This document shows positions 10,477 to 18,288 of a stretch of 64,000 nucleotides of DNA, in pieces; the first letter of the stretch is position 1; each line of letters starts with the position of its first letter. A model generated the notes under the pieces. That model had not been told where the DNA came from and did not search any database. It saw only the letters and a list, made by a program, of their open reading frames with translations. Source of the DNA: Candidatus Mediterraneibacter pullistercoris (GTDB taxonomy: Bacteria; Bacillota; Clostridia; Lachnospirales; Lachnospiraceae); NCBI GenBank assembly GCA_019116885.1, contig DXAU01000018.1, positions 24,393-88,392 on the forward strand. Direction: 5' to 3'. Both the position numbers and the translations under genes were made by a program.

Positions 10477-11472
10477 ATGGCAAAGAGCAGCAACCAGAAA
10501 GCAAAAATATTATATCTGATGGAATTGTTCCTGGAACAGACAGACGAGGAGCATCCGCTCTCGCGCAGATGCCTGGAAGAGAAACTTTCTGACATTGGCA
10601 TCCGTGCAGAGCGAAAGACTCTGTATAACGATATAGAAACGCTCAAGAGCTTTGGGCTTGATATTGCTTACCGGAAAGAACAGCCGGAGGGATATTATCT
10701 CGCACAGAGGGAGTTTGAACTCCCGGAGCTGAAGCTGCTCGTGGATGCGGTACAGTCTTCGCGATTTATCACGCAGAAGAAATCAGACAGCCTGATCCGC
10801 AAGATTGCGAAGCTTGCCAGCAGATATGAGGCCCGAAGCCTTCAGCGCCAGGTGGTAGTGGCGGACCGTATTAAGGCGATGAACGAGAGTATCTACTATA
10901 ATGTGGACAAACTGCACGCCGCTATTGGCAGAGATGAGCAGATTGTGTTCCGATATTTTGAGTGGACAGTCTCGAAAGAGATTCGTCTGAAAAAAGACGG
11001 TGAGAGATACTGCGTGAGTCCGTGGGCCCTGACCTGGGACAATGAGAATTATTATCTGATCGGATATGATATGGAGGCGGGAATTATCAAACATTTCCGC
11101 GTGGACAAGATGCTGCATATTGAGCTGGAAGGGCAGAAGAGGGCCGGAAGAGAGGAGTTCTCTAGATTCGATCTGGCACAGTATACGAAGAGGACTTTCA
11201 GCATGTTCGGCGGAAATGAAGAGACAGTGCGTCTTCGGTTCCATAACAGATTTGTGGGAGTTGTGATTGACCGCTTTGGGAAAGACGTTTCTCTGCGTCC
11301 GGATGGGGAGACGCATTTTACAGCCCGTGTCCAGGTCGCGGTCAGCGAACAGTTCTTTGGCTGGATGACTGGTCTGGGGAGAGACGCGCAGATCCTTTCG
11401 CCGCAGTCTGTAGTCGATGAATACAGGAGACTGCTGGGGGATCTGGAAGACATGTATAAAGACGCAGAATAA
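10477..11472 (+). CDS. HTH-WYL transcriptional regulator
   Basis: A 331-residue regulator. Residues 1-70 form a winged helix (QKAKILYLMELFLEQTDEEH followed by ERKTLYNDIETL). The centre (about 130-205) is the WYL sensor domain with PWALTWDNENYYLIGYD, and a C-terminal WCX-type extension follows. WYL proteins bind nucleic acid or nucleotide ligands and often control DNA-damage, defence or metabolic genes. An in-frame ATG at 10450 exists, but the start at 10477 gives the family-typical N-terminus (MAKSSNQKAKIL) and has a G-rich sequence upstream. The next gene starts 31 bp downstream, so the regulator may be co-transcribed with that membrane protein. The target is unknown. Confidence 0.88.
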   Translation: MAKSSNQKAKILYLMELFLEQTDEEHPLSRRCLEEKLSDIGIRAERKTLYNDIETLKSFGLDIAYRKEQPEGYYLAQREFELPELKLLVDAVQSSRFITQKKSDSLIRKIAKLASRYEARSLQRQVVVADRIKAMNESIYYNVDKLHAAIGRDEQIVFRYFEWTVSKEIRLKKDGERYCVSPWALTWDNENYYLIGYDMEAGIIKHFRVDKMLHIELEGQKRAGREEFSRFDLAQYTKRTFSMFGGNEETVRLRFHNRFVGVVIDRFGKDVSLRPDGETHFTARVQVAVSEQFFGWMTGLGRDAQILSPQSVVDEYRRLLGDLEDMYKDAE

Positions 11473-11503
11473 GGAGAAAGATAAGGGGTACAGGTGGAGT
11501 ATG

Positions 11504-12307
11504 ATGAATGGAAATGATATTTTTAATGCAGTACGCAGTTTTGATTTGAAGAATACAGTCAGGGAAATCGGACAGGAAGGCCACATCCTGACACAGACGG
11601 AGATCACCGCCCTGACGGTGACCGCAGCGCTGGGGCTTTTACTGTGTCTGTTCGGCTTTAAGATCATCCGTTTCTGGGCGGCTCTGGCAGGTCTTGTGCT
11701 GGGAACCGCAGTGGGAGCGGGAACGGCGGCGCTCGCTGGCGGTGATGACAGCGTCATATGGATCGCAGGGCTTGTCTGTGGAATCTTGTTGGCGGTGCTT
11801 GGGGCTGTACTTTACCGGGCGGGGATTTTTCTGGCAGTGTTTACGGCAGTGAGCAGCTTCTGTGCTGCCGTCATCAATCCGCAGGACTGGATATTTGCCG
11901 TGATCTGTCTGGCGGCGGGCATCGCAGCAGCGATCCTGGCAGTCCGCTTTGCGGCTGTACTGACGATATTTGTGACCGCAGTATACGGGGCGGCGGCAGC
12001 CGGAACCGCGGTCTATTATTTACTGCCTGTTGAAGGCAGGCTGATCCATATCGCCCTGTGCATTGTGACCGGAATCATCGGGCTGCTGGTACAGCTGCTG
12101 CTGGAATCAAAGCGCCAGAAGAAAAAGAGCCTTAAGAAAGCGGAAGAGATCCGTGGAGAGAGATCGACTGCCAACGAAGTAGAGCGCGCCCGCGCTATGA
12201 TGGAAGAACTTGAGAGTATGCCGGAAAGCCGGACAGCAGAGGAAGACACGGCGGAAGAGACGAAAGGAACAGAGACAGAGGATCAAGAGCCATCAGATGA
12301 AAAATAA
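11504..12307 (+). CDS. Multi-pass membrane protein with charged C-terminal tail (DUF4203-like)
   Basis: A 267-residue protein with about seven hydrophobic helices between residues 35 and 205, very rich in Ala, Gly and Val, then a basic stretch (SKRQKKKSLKKAEEIRGE) and an acidic Glu/Thr-rich tail of some 60 residues. The helix-packed glycine pattern resembles DUF4203/TMEM198-type proteins of unknown function. The tail is likely cytoplasmic and partly helical (ANEVERARAMMEELESM). The start at 11504 has GGTGGAG 4 nt upstream; longer reading to 11417 would overlap the WYL gene. The function is not known. Its position directly after a WYL regulator is the only hint. Confidence 0.75.
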   Translation: MNGNDIFNAVRSFDLKNTVREIGQEGHILTQTEITALTVTAALGLLLCLFGFKIIRFWAALAGLVLGTAVGAGTAALAGGDDSVIWIAGLVCGILLAVLGAVLYRAGIFLAVFTAVSSFCAAVINPQDWIFAVICLAAGIAAAILAVRFAAVLTIFVTAVYGAAAAGTAVYYLLPVEGRLIHIALCIVTGIIGLLVQLLLESKRQKKKSLKKAEEIRGERSTANEVERARAMMEELESMPESRTAEEDTAEETKGTETEDQEPSDEK

Positions 12308-12410
12308 GATGAAAAACAGAAAGTAAAGTCCGTTTTATGACACACATGATCTGATAGGATATATCTGTAGCAAGTTACAGGAGAATCTTTAAGAGAAAGG
12401 TGTGTTTTAC

Positions 12411-12590
12411 ATGTATATCAGAAAATCAGTTTTAAGTGCGTTCACAGCGCTTGCAGGGGTAGTGGTCCTGTCCGTACTTGCCGTTTTATTCTGCTTTGCA
12501 CAGACAGAGGTGCCGACGATCGTGTATGCGGCGGCATGGTTCGGCTGTCTTGGCGCGATGCTTGCTTTAGTTACAAAGATTTACCGCTAA
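12411..12590 (+). CDS. Small two-helix membrane protein, unknown function
   Basis: A 59-residue hydrophobic protein with two predicted membrane helices (VLSAFTALAGVVVLSVLAVL and IVYAAAWFGCLGAMLALVT) and short basic ends (MYIRKS at the start, KIYR at the end). The ATG at 12411 lies 10 nt after GAAAGG; an in-frame GTG at 12402 is too close to that site. I do not recognise a family. It stands alone, 103 bp after the larger membrane protein and 120 bp before the PHP gene. Confidence 0.6.
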   Translation: MYIRKSVLSAFTALAGVVVLSVLAVLFCFAQTEVPTIVYAAAWFGCLGAMLALVTKIYR

Positions 12591-12710
12591 AGTGAAAAGT
12601 CCGTGTCTCCATGTTGTCATTAAGTGCCCGGATGATGTATAATTAATTCAGAAATAAGAAATATTATCAGGTAAGCATAATGAGAAACAACAGGAAAAGG
12701 GGGCTTTTGC

Positions 12711-13526
12711 ATGAAGATTGATATGCACTGCCACGTAAAAGAAGGTTCGATTGACAGTAAAGTGAGTCTGGACGAGTATATAACGATACTTAAAAACCAC
12801 GGATTTCAGGGTATGGTGATCACGGATCATGATACTTATAACGGATACCGGTACTGGAAAGAGCATATAAGAGGAAAGAAGCATACGGATTTTGTAGTGC
12901 TCAAGGGAATAGAGTACGACACGCGTGATGCCGGACACATTATCGTTATCATGCCCGAGGGCGTGAAGATGAGGCTTCTGGAAATGCGGGGAATGCCGCT
13001 TGCGCTGCTGATCGACCTGGTGCACAGAAACGGCGGAGTGTTAGGACCTGCTCATCCATGCGGAGAAAAATATATGAGTTTTACCAACGCAAGGCGGTAC
13101 TATCAGTCCCCGGAGATTATAAAGAGGTTTGATTTCATTGAGACATTCAATAGCTGCGAATCAGAGGAGTCCAATGCCGGTGCGGAAAAGCTGGCGAAAA
13201 AGTACGGAAAAGTCACCACCGGCGGAAGCGATTCCCATAAGCCGGACTGTGTGGGACGCGGATATACAATCCTGCCGGAACCGGTGACATGTGAGACGGA
13301 ACTCATCTCCCTGATTCACAAGAAGACTGCGCTCAAAGCAGGAGGCACGCTCTACGAGAAGACAACGAAAGAGAAAATTGGGAAGATCAACAAGCTGCTC
13401 GTCTATTCTTTTTGGGTATATAACAAGAGCGGAGAACTCATGAAACGCCGCGGACGTAATAAAAAAATGGAAGAAGAGCATCCGTTTGATCCCATAGATC
13501 CTGTTGAACTGTATTATCATTCATAA
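12711..13526 (+). CDS. PHP-domain metal-dependent phosphoesterase
   Basis: A 271-residue protein of the PHP (polymerase and histidinol phosphatase) superfamily. Metal-binding motifs are visible in order: DMHCHVKEGS (residues 4-13), VITDHDTY (about 37-44), GIEYD (about 65-70), GPAHPCGEKY (about 108-117) and GGSDSHKPD (about 166-174). This set of His and Asp residues binds the trinuclear metal site of phosphoesterases acting on small phosphate esters or nucleotide ends. The substrate is unknown. The last 60 residues are basic and may form an extra helix. A G-rich ribosome binding site precedes the ATG. It is a single gene ending against a bidirectional terminator. Confidence 0.85.
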   Translation: MKIDMHCHVKEGSIDSKVSLDEYITILKNHGFQGMVITDHDTYNGYRYWKEHIRGKKHTDFVVLKGIEYDTRDAGHIIVIMPEGVKMRLLEMRGMPLALLIDLVHRNGGVLGPAHPCGEKYMSFTNARRYYQSPEIIKRFDFIETFNSCESEESNAGAEKLAKKYGKVTTGGSDSHKPDCVGRGYTILPEPVTCETELISLIHKKTALKAGGTLYEKTTKEKIGKINKLLVYSFWVYNKSGELMKRRGRNKKMEEEHPFDPIDPVELYYHS

Positions 13527-13570
13527 GATCGATGGCGCCCATACGGCGCGGATGCCGTAAAGAAAAGTAA

Positions 13571-13614
13571 AAAAGCTGCCTGTCAGTTATTTGCGTAACT
13601 GATAGACAGCTTTT
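13571..13614. terminator. Bidirectional terminator between the PHP gene and the PqqD-like pair
   Basis: AAAAGCTG and CTGTCAGTTA pair with TAACTGATAG and CAGCTTTT around a 6-nt loop, with a single mismatch and one G-T pair, and A/T tracts on both sides. The stop codon of the minus-strand gene (13587-13589) lies inside the stem. Confidence 0.8.
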
Positions 13615-13934
13615 CCGCTTTCCTGTGTCTCGGAGATCATTTTCTGCTTTATCATATATGGCAGGATCGAGCCAAGGAATTTCCCGGGATCGGTCACTGC
13701 GATCTGTTCTCTGCCGAACGGCTGCTTTGCGGTCAGGTCTTTTATGAATGGTTCCAGTTCCAGAGCTGTCATGGCGCCGTTCTTCTTCAGCGCTTTCTTC
13801 ACCCTGGAAATGCCTTTTGCGCTGAGCATGTTGGAGAGATCCTGCTGCTGGCGCATCGAGCGCCACATGCCCCACCCGTAGATGATCATGGTGGCAAGGG
13901 CGAAAAGGAGCACGTATGGAATGTATTTGAGCAT
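13587..13934 (-). CDS. Membrane-anchored small protein with winged-helix-like domain
   Basis: A 115-residue protein. One N-terminal membrane helix (YIPYVLLFALATMIIYGWGM, residues 4-23) is followed by a cytoplasmic domain of about 85 residues. That domain has alternating helices and a final strand pair (RVKKALKKNGAMTALELEPF, then KFLGSILPYMIKQKMI, then GKAVYQLRK), a pattern resembling a winged helix. I do not recognise a named family. Its ATG overlaps the stop of the PqqD-like gene by one base (TAATG), so the two proteins are made together and probably act together at the membrane. Confidence 0.65.
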   Translation of the reverse strand: MLKYIPYVLLFALATMIIYGWGMWRSMRQQQDLSNMLSAKGISRVKKALKKNGAMTALELEPFIKDLTAKQPFGREQIAVTDPGKFLGSILPYMIKQKMISETQESGKAVYQLRK

Positions 13935-14287
13935 TATTTTCTTTCCTCTCCTTTCCAGAATATAAGATGATTGTCATGCAGAATCTCAAGGAATTTTATA
14001 AGCCTTGCGAGCGGCTTTTCCATTTTTGGAAATTTGCCGTCAAGTTCCTCTGAGAGCTGATGTACGTCTTTCATATCGTCGATGGCGAGCCACACGAAAC
14101 TTCCGTAGCCATCCAGCCTGATATCACTTACGCGCGGACGGTGAAAAAATTTCTGCGCGATCCTGTGATAGAAGCCTTTCCACTCGATGAAGACAGTGAC
14201 TCTGCCGTTTTCATCTGTTTCGTATTCTACCTCCGGGTTTTTTACAGGAATATAGTCCAGATAGTTTTTATCGTTCTTTTTCTTCAT
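13934..14287 (-). CDS. PqqD-like protein without a radical SAM partner nearby
   Basis: A 117-residue protein resembling the PqqD/RRE winged-helix fold: an N-terminal strand region (IPVKNPEVEYETDENGRVTV), a central LDGYGSFVWLAIDDMKDVHQ segment matching the usual 'G..W..iDG..t...i' core, and a C-terminal helix pair (ARLIKFLEILHDNHLIFW). PqqD proteins normally deliver precursor peptides to a radical SAM maturase. No maturase, precursor peptide or peptidase is present in the flanking 3 kb. The gene is coupled to a membrane-anchored small protein downstream (TAATG). It may be a stand-alone adaptor. The family call rests on pattern only. Confidence 0.6.
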   Translation of the reverse strand: MKKKNDKNYLDYIPVKNPEVEYETDENGRVTVFIEWKGFYHRIAQKFFHRPRVSDIRLDGYGSFVWLAIDDMKDVHQLSEELDGKFPKMEKPLARLIKFLEILHDNHLIFWKGEERK

Positions 14288-14402
14288 AATTACAGAGATT
14301 CCTCTCTTCTGTGAAATCTGTCAGCCATTATGGTCCCTGCCGCCGGATACAGGCGTGGCAGGAAAACCTTGCTGCTGAACCATAACATAACACAGAAAGA
14401 AA

Positions 14403-14423
14403 CAGCCTGCAAGAGGCAGGCTG
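14403..14423 (-). terminator. Terminator downstream of the OPT transporter gene
   Basis: CAGCCTGC (14403-14410) pairs perfectly with GCAGGCTG (14416-14423). On the minus strand the stem is followed by TTTCTTTCT, as expected for the end of the OPT transcript. Confidence 0.65.
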
Positions 14424-14442
14424 CATCTTTTGTGGTGATATC

Positions 14443-16341
14443 TTATTTTTTCTCTTTCTTCATGCAGCGTGTGTAGAGGAAGAACAGGAGAAGGATAAAG
14501 ATGACAAGGCTGGCCCACTGCGGCAGGCTGAACTTGAGCTGGATTACTTGATCCACACCTGCAACAGCCAGGATAGCCAGGACGATGCCCATGATACCCT
14601 CGCCGGCGATCAGACCGGATGTAAAGAGGACGCCTTTGTCTGCGCGTTCTTTCTTCTCCTCGTCTGTACCCTTAACCTTGTCCACGATAAAGCGGACAAT
14701 ACCGCCTGCCATGATACCTGCACTCAGGCTGAACGGCAGGTACATGCCGACTGCAAAAGGCATAACCGGTATTTTGAGGATCTCGATAACAACAGCTACA
14801 AAAACTCCGATGAGTATCAGAGCCCACGGAAGATTTGCATCCATGATACCTTCGACGAGCATCTTCATCATGGTTGCCTGTGCCGCAGGGATCTGTTCAC
14901 TTCCGTAACCCCATGCCTCATTCAGCAGATAGAGAACGCCGCCGATCGCTGCTGCCGCTACGACAACACCGATCATCTCACCGAGCTGCTGCTTCTTCGG
15001 CGTAGCGCCTACGATGAAACCAGTCTTAAGATCCTGTGACGTATCTCCTGCTATTGCTGCAACGATACAGATGATGCCGCCGATAGCGATGGCGCCGACC
15101 ATGCCGGTCGTTCCGTCTGTCCCTGTCGCTTTCAGGAGAAGTGTTGCGATGATGAGCGTTGCAATGGCCATACCGGATACCGGGTTGTTGGAAGAACCGA
15201 TCAGACCTACCATACGTGAGGATACGGATGCAAAGAAGAATCCGAAGATCACGATGATGAGAGCGCCAACCGGGTTGACCGGGAATGTCGGAACAAGCCA
15301 GATCAGGATCACGATAGCGATGATCAGTACAAGCAGTACCGGCATCGGAAGATCCTGCTGCGTACGCAGAGAGTTATCTGTGTGTTTTTTGCTCATGCTT
15401 GACATAGCCTGCTTGAATGTACGCACAATCAGCGGGAATGTCTTGATGAGGCTGATCAGTCCGCCGGCTGCAACGGCTCCGGCGCCGATGTATTTGATAT
15501 AGTTGTTCCACAGATCAGATATGCCGCTTGGCTGGGCGAGCATTTCATTGATCGGCATGGTTCCGGGATAGATCGTGGCCTCCCCGCCGAACAGTGCGAT
15601 CGCAGGCATAAGGACGAACCAGCTTAAAGTGCCGCCGGCCAGCATGTAGCTTGAGATCTTAGGACCGCAGATAAAGCCGACGCCGGCAAGCGACGGAAGC
15701 ACCTGGATGCCGATCTGTGATCCTGCATAGCCTTTGAAAGCATATCCGATCTCGCTCGGGAACAGTTTCAGTCCGTCTGCGATCAGTTTGTAAAAAGCGG
15801 CAATACCAAGTCCTGTGAAGACTGTGCCGGCTTTTGATCCGCCTTCTTCACCTGCGAGCAGGACCTCTGCACATGCAGTTCCTTCAGGGAACGGCAGCGT
15901 TCCGTGCTCCTCCACGATGAGAGCCTGACGAAGCGGCACCATAAAGCAGACGCCAAGGATACCGCCGAACAGTGCGATGAGGAAGATCATCATAATGCTT
16001 GGGAATTCGATTTTTCCCTCCTCAGCCCAGAGAAAGAGTGCGGGCAGGGTGAAGATCGCTCCTGCGGCAAGTGATTCGCCGGCAGAACCGATTGTCTGTA
16101 CAAGGTTGTTCTCAAGAATGGAGTCCCTGCGGAGGATCACACGGATGATTCCCATGGAAATGACCGCCGCGGGAATAGATGCGGAGATGGTCATACCAAC
16201 GAGAAGACCCAGGTAAGCGTTCGCTGCGCCGAATACAACTGCAAGGATAATACCGATGAGAACAGAAGTTACCGTAAATTCCGGGACGATTTTGTCCGCA
16301 GGAATATACGGTTTGAACTCATTTTTGTTGTCCATGTTCAT
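14443..16341 (-). CDS. OPT-family oligopeptide transporter
   Basis: A 632-residue membrane protein with about 15 hydrophobic helices. Family marks include the N-terminal FKPYIPADKIVPEFTVTSVL, the following GAANAYLGLLVGMTISASIP, and the segment LPFPEGTACAEVLLAGEEGG (about residues 140-160), typical of the prokaryotic OPT group. The cytoplasmic loop around residue 320 is hydrophilic (MSKKHTDNSLRTQQDLPMP). Family members carry oligopeptides or, in other branches, metal chelates, driven by the proton gradient. It is a single gene with AAAGG 5 nt upstream of the ATG and a terminator 20 bp after the stop. The substrate is not readable. Confidence 0.92.
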   Translation of the reverse strand: MNMDNKNEFKPYIPADKIVPEFTVTSVLIGIILAVVFGAANAYLGLLVGMTISASIPAAVISMGIIRVILRRDSILENNLVQTIGSAGESLAAGAIFTLPALFLWAEEGKIEFPSIMMIFLIALFGGILGVCFMVPLRQALIVEEHGTLPFPEGTACAEVLLAGEEGGSKAGTVFTGLGIAAFYKLIADGLKLFPSEIGYAFKGYAGSQIGIQVLPSLAGVGFICGPKISSYMLAGGTLSWFVLMPAIALFGGEATIYPGTMPINEMLAQPSGISDLWNNYIKYIGAGAVAAGGLISLIKTFPLIVRTFKQAMSSMSKKHTDNSLRTQQDLPMPVLLVLIIAIVILIWLVPTFPVNPVGALIIVIFGFFFASVSSRMVGLIGSSNNPVSGMAIATLIIATLLLKATGTDGTTGMVGAIAIGGIICIVAAIAGDTSQDLKTGFIVGATPKKQQLGEMIGVVVAAAAIGGVLYLLNEAWGYGSEQIPAAQATMMKMLVEGIMDANLPWALILIGVFVAVVIEILKIPVMPFAVGMYLPFSLSAGIMAGGIVRFIVDKVKGTDEEKKERADKGVLFTSGLIAGEGIMGIVLAILAVAGVDQVIQLKFSLPQWASLVIFILLLFFLYTRCMKKEKK

Positions 16342-16558
16342 TCATTCCTTTCTGTATTTTAACGACTTCTTAACGCAGTCTTGACTATTATATCACTTGA
16401 CCATGCTAAAGGGAAGAAGAAAATTTGGATTTTGTCGAAAAGGTTCTGAATGGAAAAATGCAGCAATATATAAGCGGCTATAATGATAATAGCATGGAAT
16501 TCATTAGTGCCAATTTCTGAAAAGTATGTTACACTTTTAGGCATGGGAGGAATCTGTT

Positions 16559-17377
16559 TTGGAAGCATATACGAGTTTTGCGGCGGTGTATGATACTTTT
16601 ATGGATAACGTACCCTATAAGGAGTGGGGGAAACATATATACCGCACACTGTGTGAATATGGCTTGAAAGATGGAATCATACTGGATCTTGGCTGCGGAA
16701 CGGGAACGATGACGGAGATATTGGCAGGATACGGTTTCGATATGATTGGTGTGGACAGTTCGGGAGAGATGCTGGAGCTGGCCGTGGAAAAGCGTATCAG
16801 ATCCGGACATGATATTCTGTATCTCCAGCAGGACATGAGAGAGTTGGAGCTGTACGGCACGGTCCGGGCAGTGGTGAGTGTTTGTGATTCGGTGAACTAT
16901 ATTACAGATCAGGAAGACCTGGAATTAGTATTCCGGCTTGTCAATAATTATCTCGATCCGGGCGGCATATTTCTCTTTGACTTTAATACGGATTATAAAT
17001 ACCGGAAAGTCATGGGAGACTGCACGATAGCTGAAGACCGCGGCGAGTGCAGTTTTATATGGGATAATTATTATTATGAAGAAGAGCAGATCAATGAGTA
17101 TGATCTTACGCTGTTCATCCGGGAACAGAGCAGCCGTGATGATGGCTGCCTGGGTGAGACAGAGATGTTATATCGGAAATACAAGGAGACACATTACCAG
17201 AGAGGTTATACCCTGGAAGAGATAAAAAGAATCCTTATAAGCGCAGGCCTCATATTTGAGGCGGCGTATGATGCGGATACTAAAGGAAATCCACAGGATA
17301 CGAGTGGGAGAATCTGTGTGATCGCAAGGGAGTCCGGCAAGGGAAAAGACAGCAGAATGTTTAAGGAGGAAAAATGA
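16559..17377 (+). CDS. Class I SAM-dependent methyltransferase
   Basis: A 272-residue cytoplasmic protein with the seven-strand methyltransferase fold. Motif I is ILDLGCGTGTMTEILAGYG (about residues 41-59), followed by MIGVDSSGEML and the acidic loop LYLQQDMRELEL. The start is TTG at 16559, preceded by GGGAGGAA at 8 nt, and it gives the family-typical N-terminus EAYTSFAAVYDTFMDNVPY. No ATG fits. The stop overlaps the hslO start (ATGA), so it heads a transcript with hslO, nadE and a molybdopterin-binding protein. The methyl acceptor is unknown. Confidence 0.88.
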   Translation: MEAYTSFAAVYDTFMDNVPYKEWGKHIYRTLCEYGLKDGIILDLGCGTGTMTEILAGYGFDMIGVDSSGEMLELAVEKRIRSGHDILYLQQDMRELELYGTVRAVVSVCDSVNYITDQEDLELVFRLVNNYLDPGGIFLFDFNTDYKYRKVMGDCTIAEDRGECSFIWDNYYYEEEQINEYDLTLFIREQSSRDDGCLGETEMLYRKYKETHYQRGYTLEEIKRILISAGLIFEAAYDADTKGNPQDTSGRICVIARESGKGKDSRMFKEEK

Positions 17378-18255
17378 AAGACTATATTGTAAGAGCTTCT
17401 GCGGCTGACGCACAGATTCGTGCATTTGCCGCAGTTACAACAGAACTGACAGAAGAGGCAAGGCGGCGTCACGAAACAAGCCCGGTGGCCACGGCAGCGC
17501 TCGGCAGGCTGCTGACCGGGGGAGCGCTCATGGGAAGCATGATGAAGAACCCGACAGACATGCTGACGATCCAGATCAAGTGTTCAGGGCCGATCCAGGG
17601 TCTGACTGTAACGGCAGACAGCCAGGGGAACGTAAAGGGATATGTATTTGATCCTCAGGTGATGCTGCCGCCCAAGAACCGCAAGCTGGATGTGGGCGGA
17701 GCTCTGGGGCAGGGCGTGCTGACCGTCATCAAAGACATGGGGCTCAAAGAGCCATATTCCGGACAGACGATTTTACAGACTGGCGAGATTGCAGAAGATC
17801 TGACGTATTATTTCGCCACGTCGGAGCAGGTCCCGTCTTCTGTGGGACTGGGCGTTCTTATGGAGCATGACAATACAGTGCGCTGCGCGGGAGGGTTTAT
17901 TGTACAGGTAATGCCATTTATTGAAGATAAGGTGCTGGACAGGCTGGAGCAGAATATCCAGAACCTCCGGCCTGTGACCACTATGCTGGATAACGGGCAT
18001 ACACCCGAAGAGATGCTCTCTCATGTGCTGGACGGGCTTGACCTGGAGATCACGGACACGATGCCTGTGAAATTTTACTGTAACTGTTCTAAGGAGAGAA
18101 TCGAGAAAGCGATCATCAGTGTCGGAAAGAAAGAGATACAGTCGATGATTGACGATGGAAAGGATATTGAGGTGAAATGTCATTTCTGCAATACGGCATA
18201 TCACTATACGGTGGACGAACTGAAAGAATTGCTCAAAAAAGCAAAACGGGCATAA
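17374..18255 (+). CDS. hslO: Redox-regulated chaperone Hsp33
   Basis: Hsp33 is a cytoplasmic holdase switched on by oxidative unfolding. The 293-residue product has the N-terminal DYIVRASAADAQIRAFA and the conserved GALMGSMMKNP segment. The C-terminal zinc switch has CNC (about residues 234-236) and CHFC (about 269-272), the expected CxC and CxxC pair. A strong AAGGAGG site precedes the ATG, which overlaps the methyltransferase stop by four bases. The domain order and length are standard. Confidence 0.97.
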   Translation: MKDYIVRASAADAQIRAFAAVTTELTEEARRRHETSPVATAALGRLLTGGALMGSMMKNPTDMLTIQIKCSGPIQGLTVTADSQGNVKGYVFDPQVMLPPKNRKLDVGGALGQGVLTVIKDMGLKEPYSGQTILQTGEIAEDLTYYFATSEQVPSSVGLGVLMEHDNTVRCAGGFIVQVMPFIEDKVLDRLEQNIQNLRPVTTMLDNGHTPEEMLSHVLDGLDLEITDTMPVKFYCNCSKERIEKAIISVGKKEIQSMIDDGKDIEVKCHFCNTAYHYTVDELKELLKKAKRA

Positions 18256-18288
18256 CTCCGTCCCCAATTGAAAGGAAAGGCGTATAAA

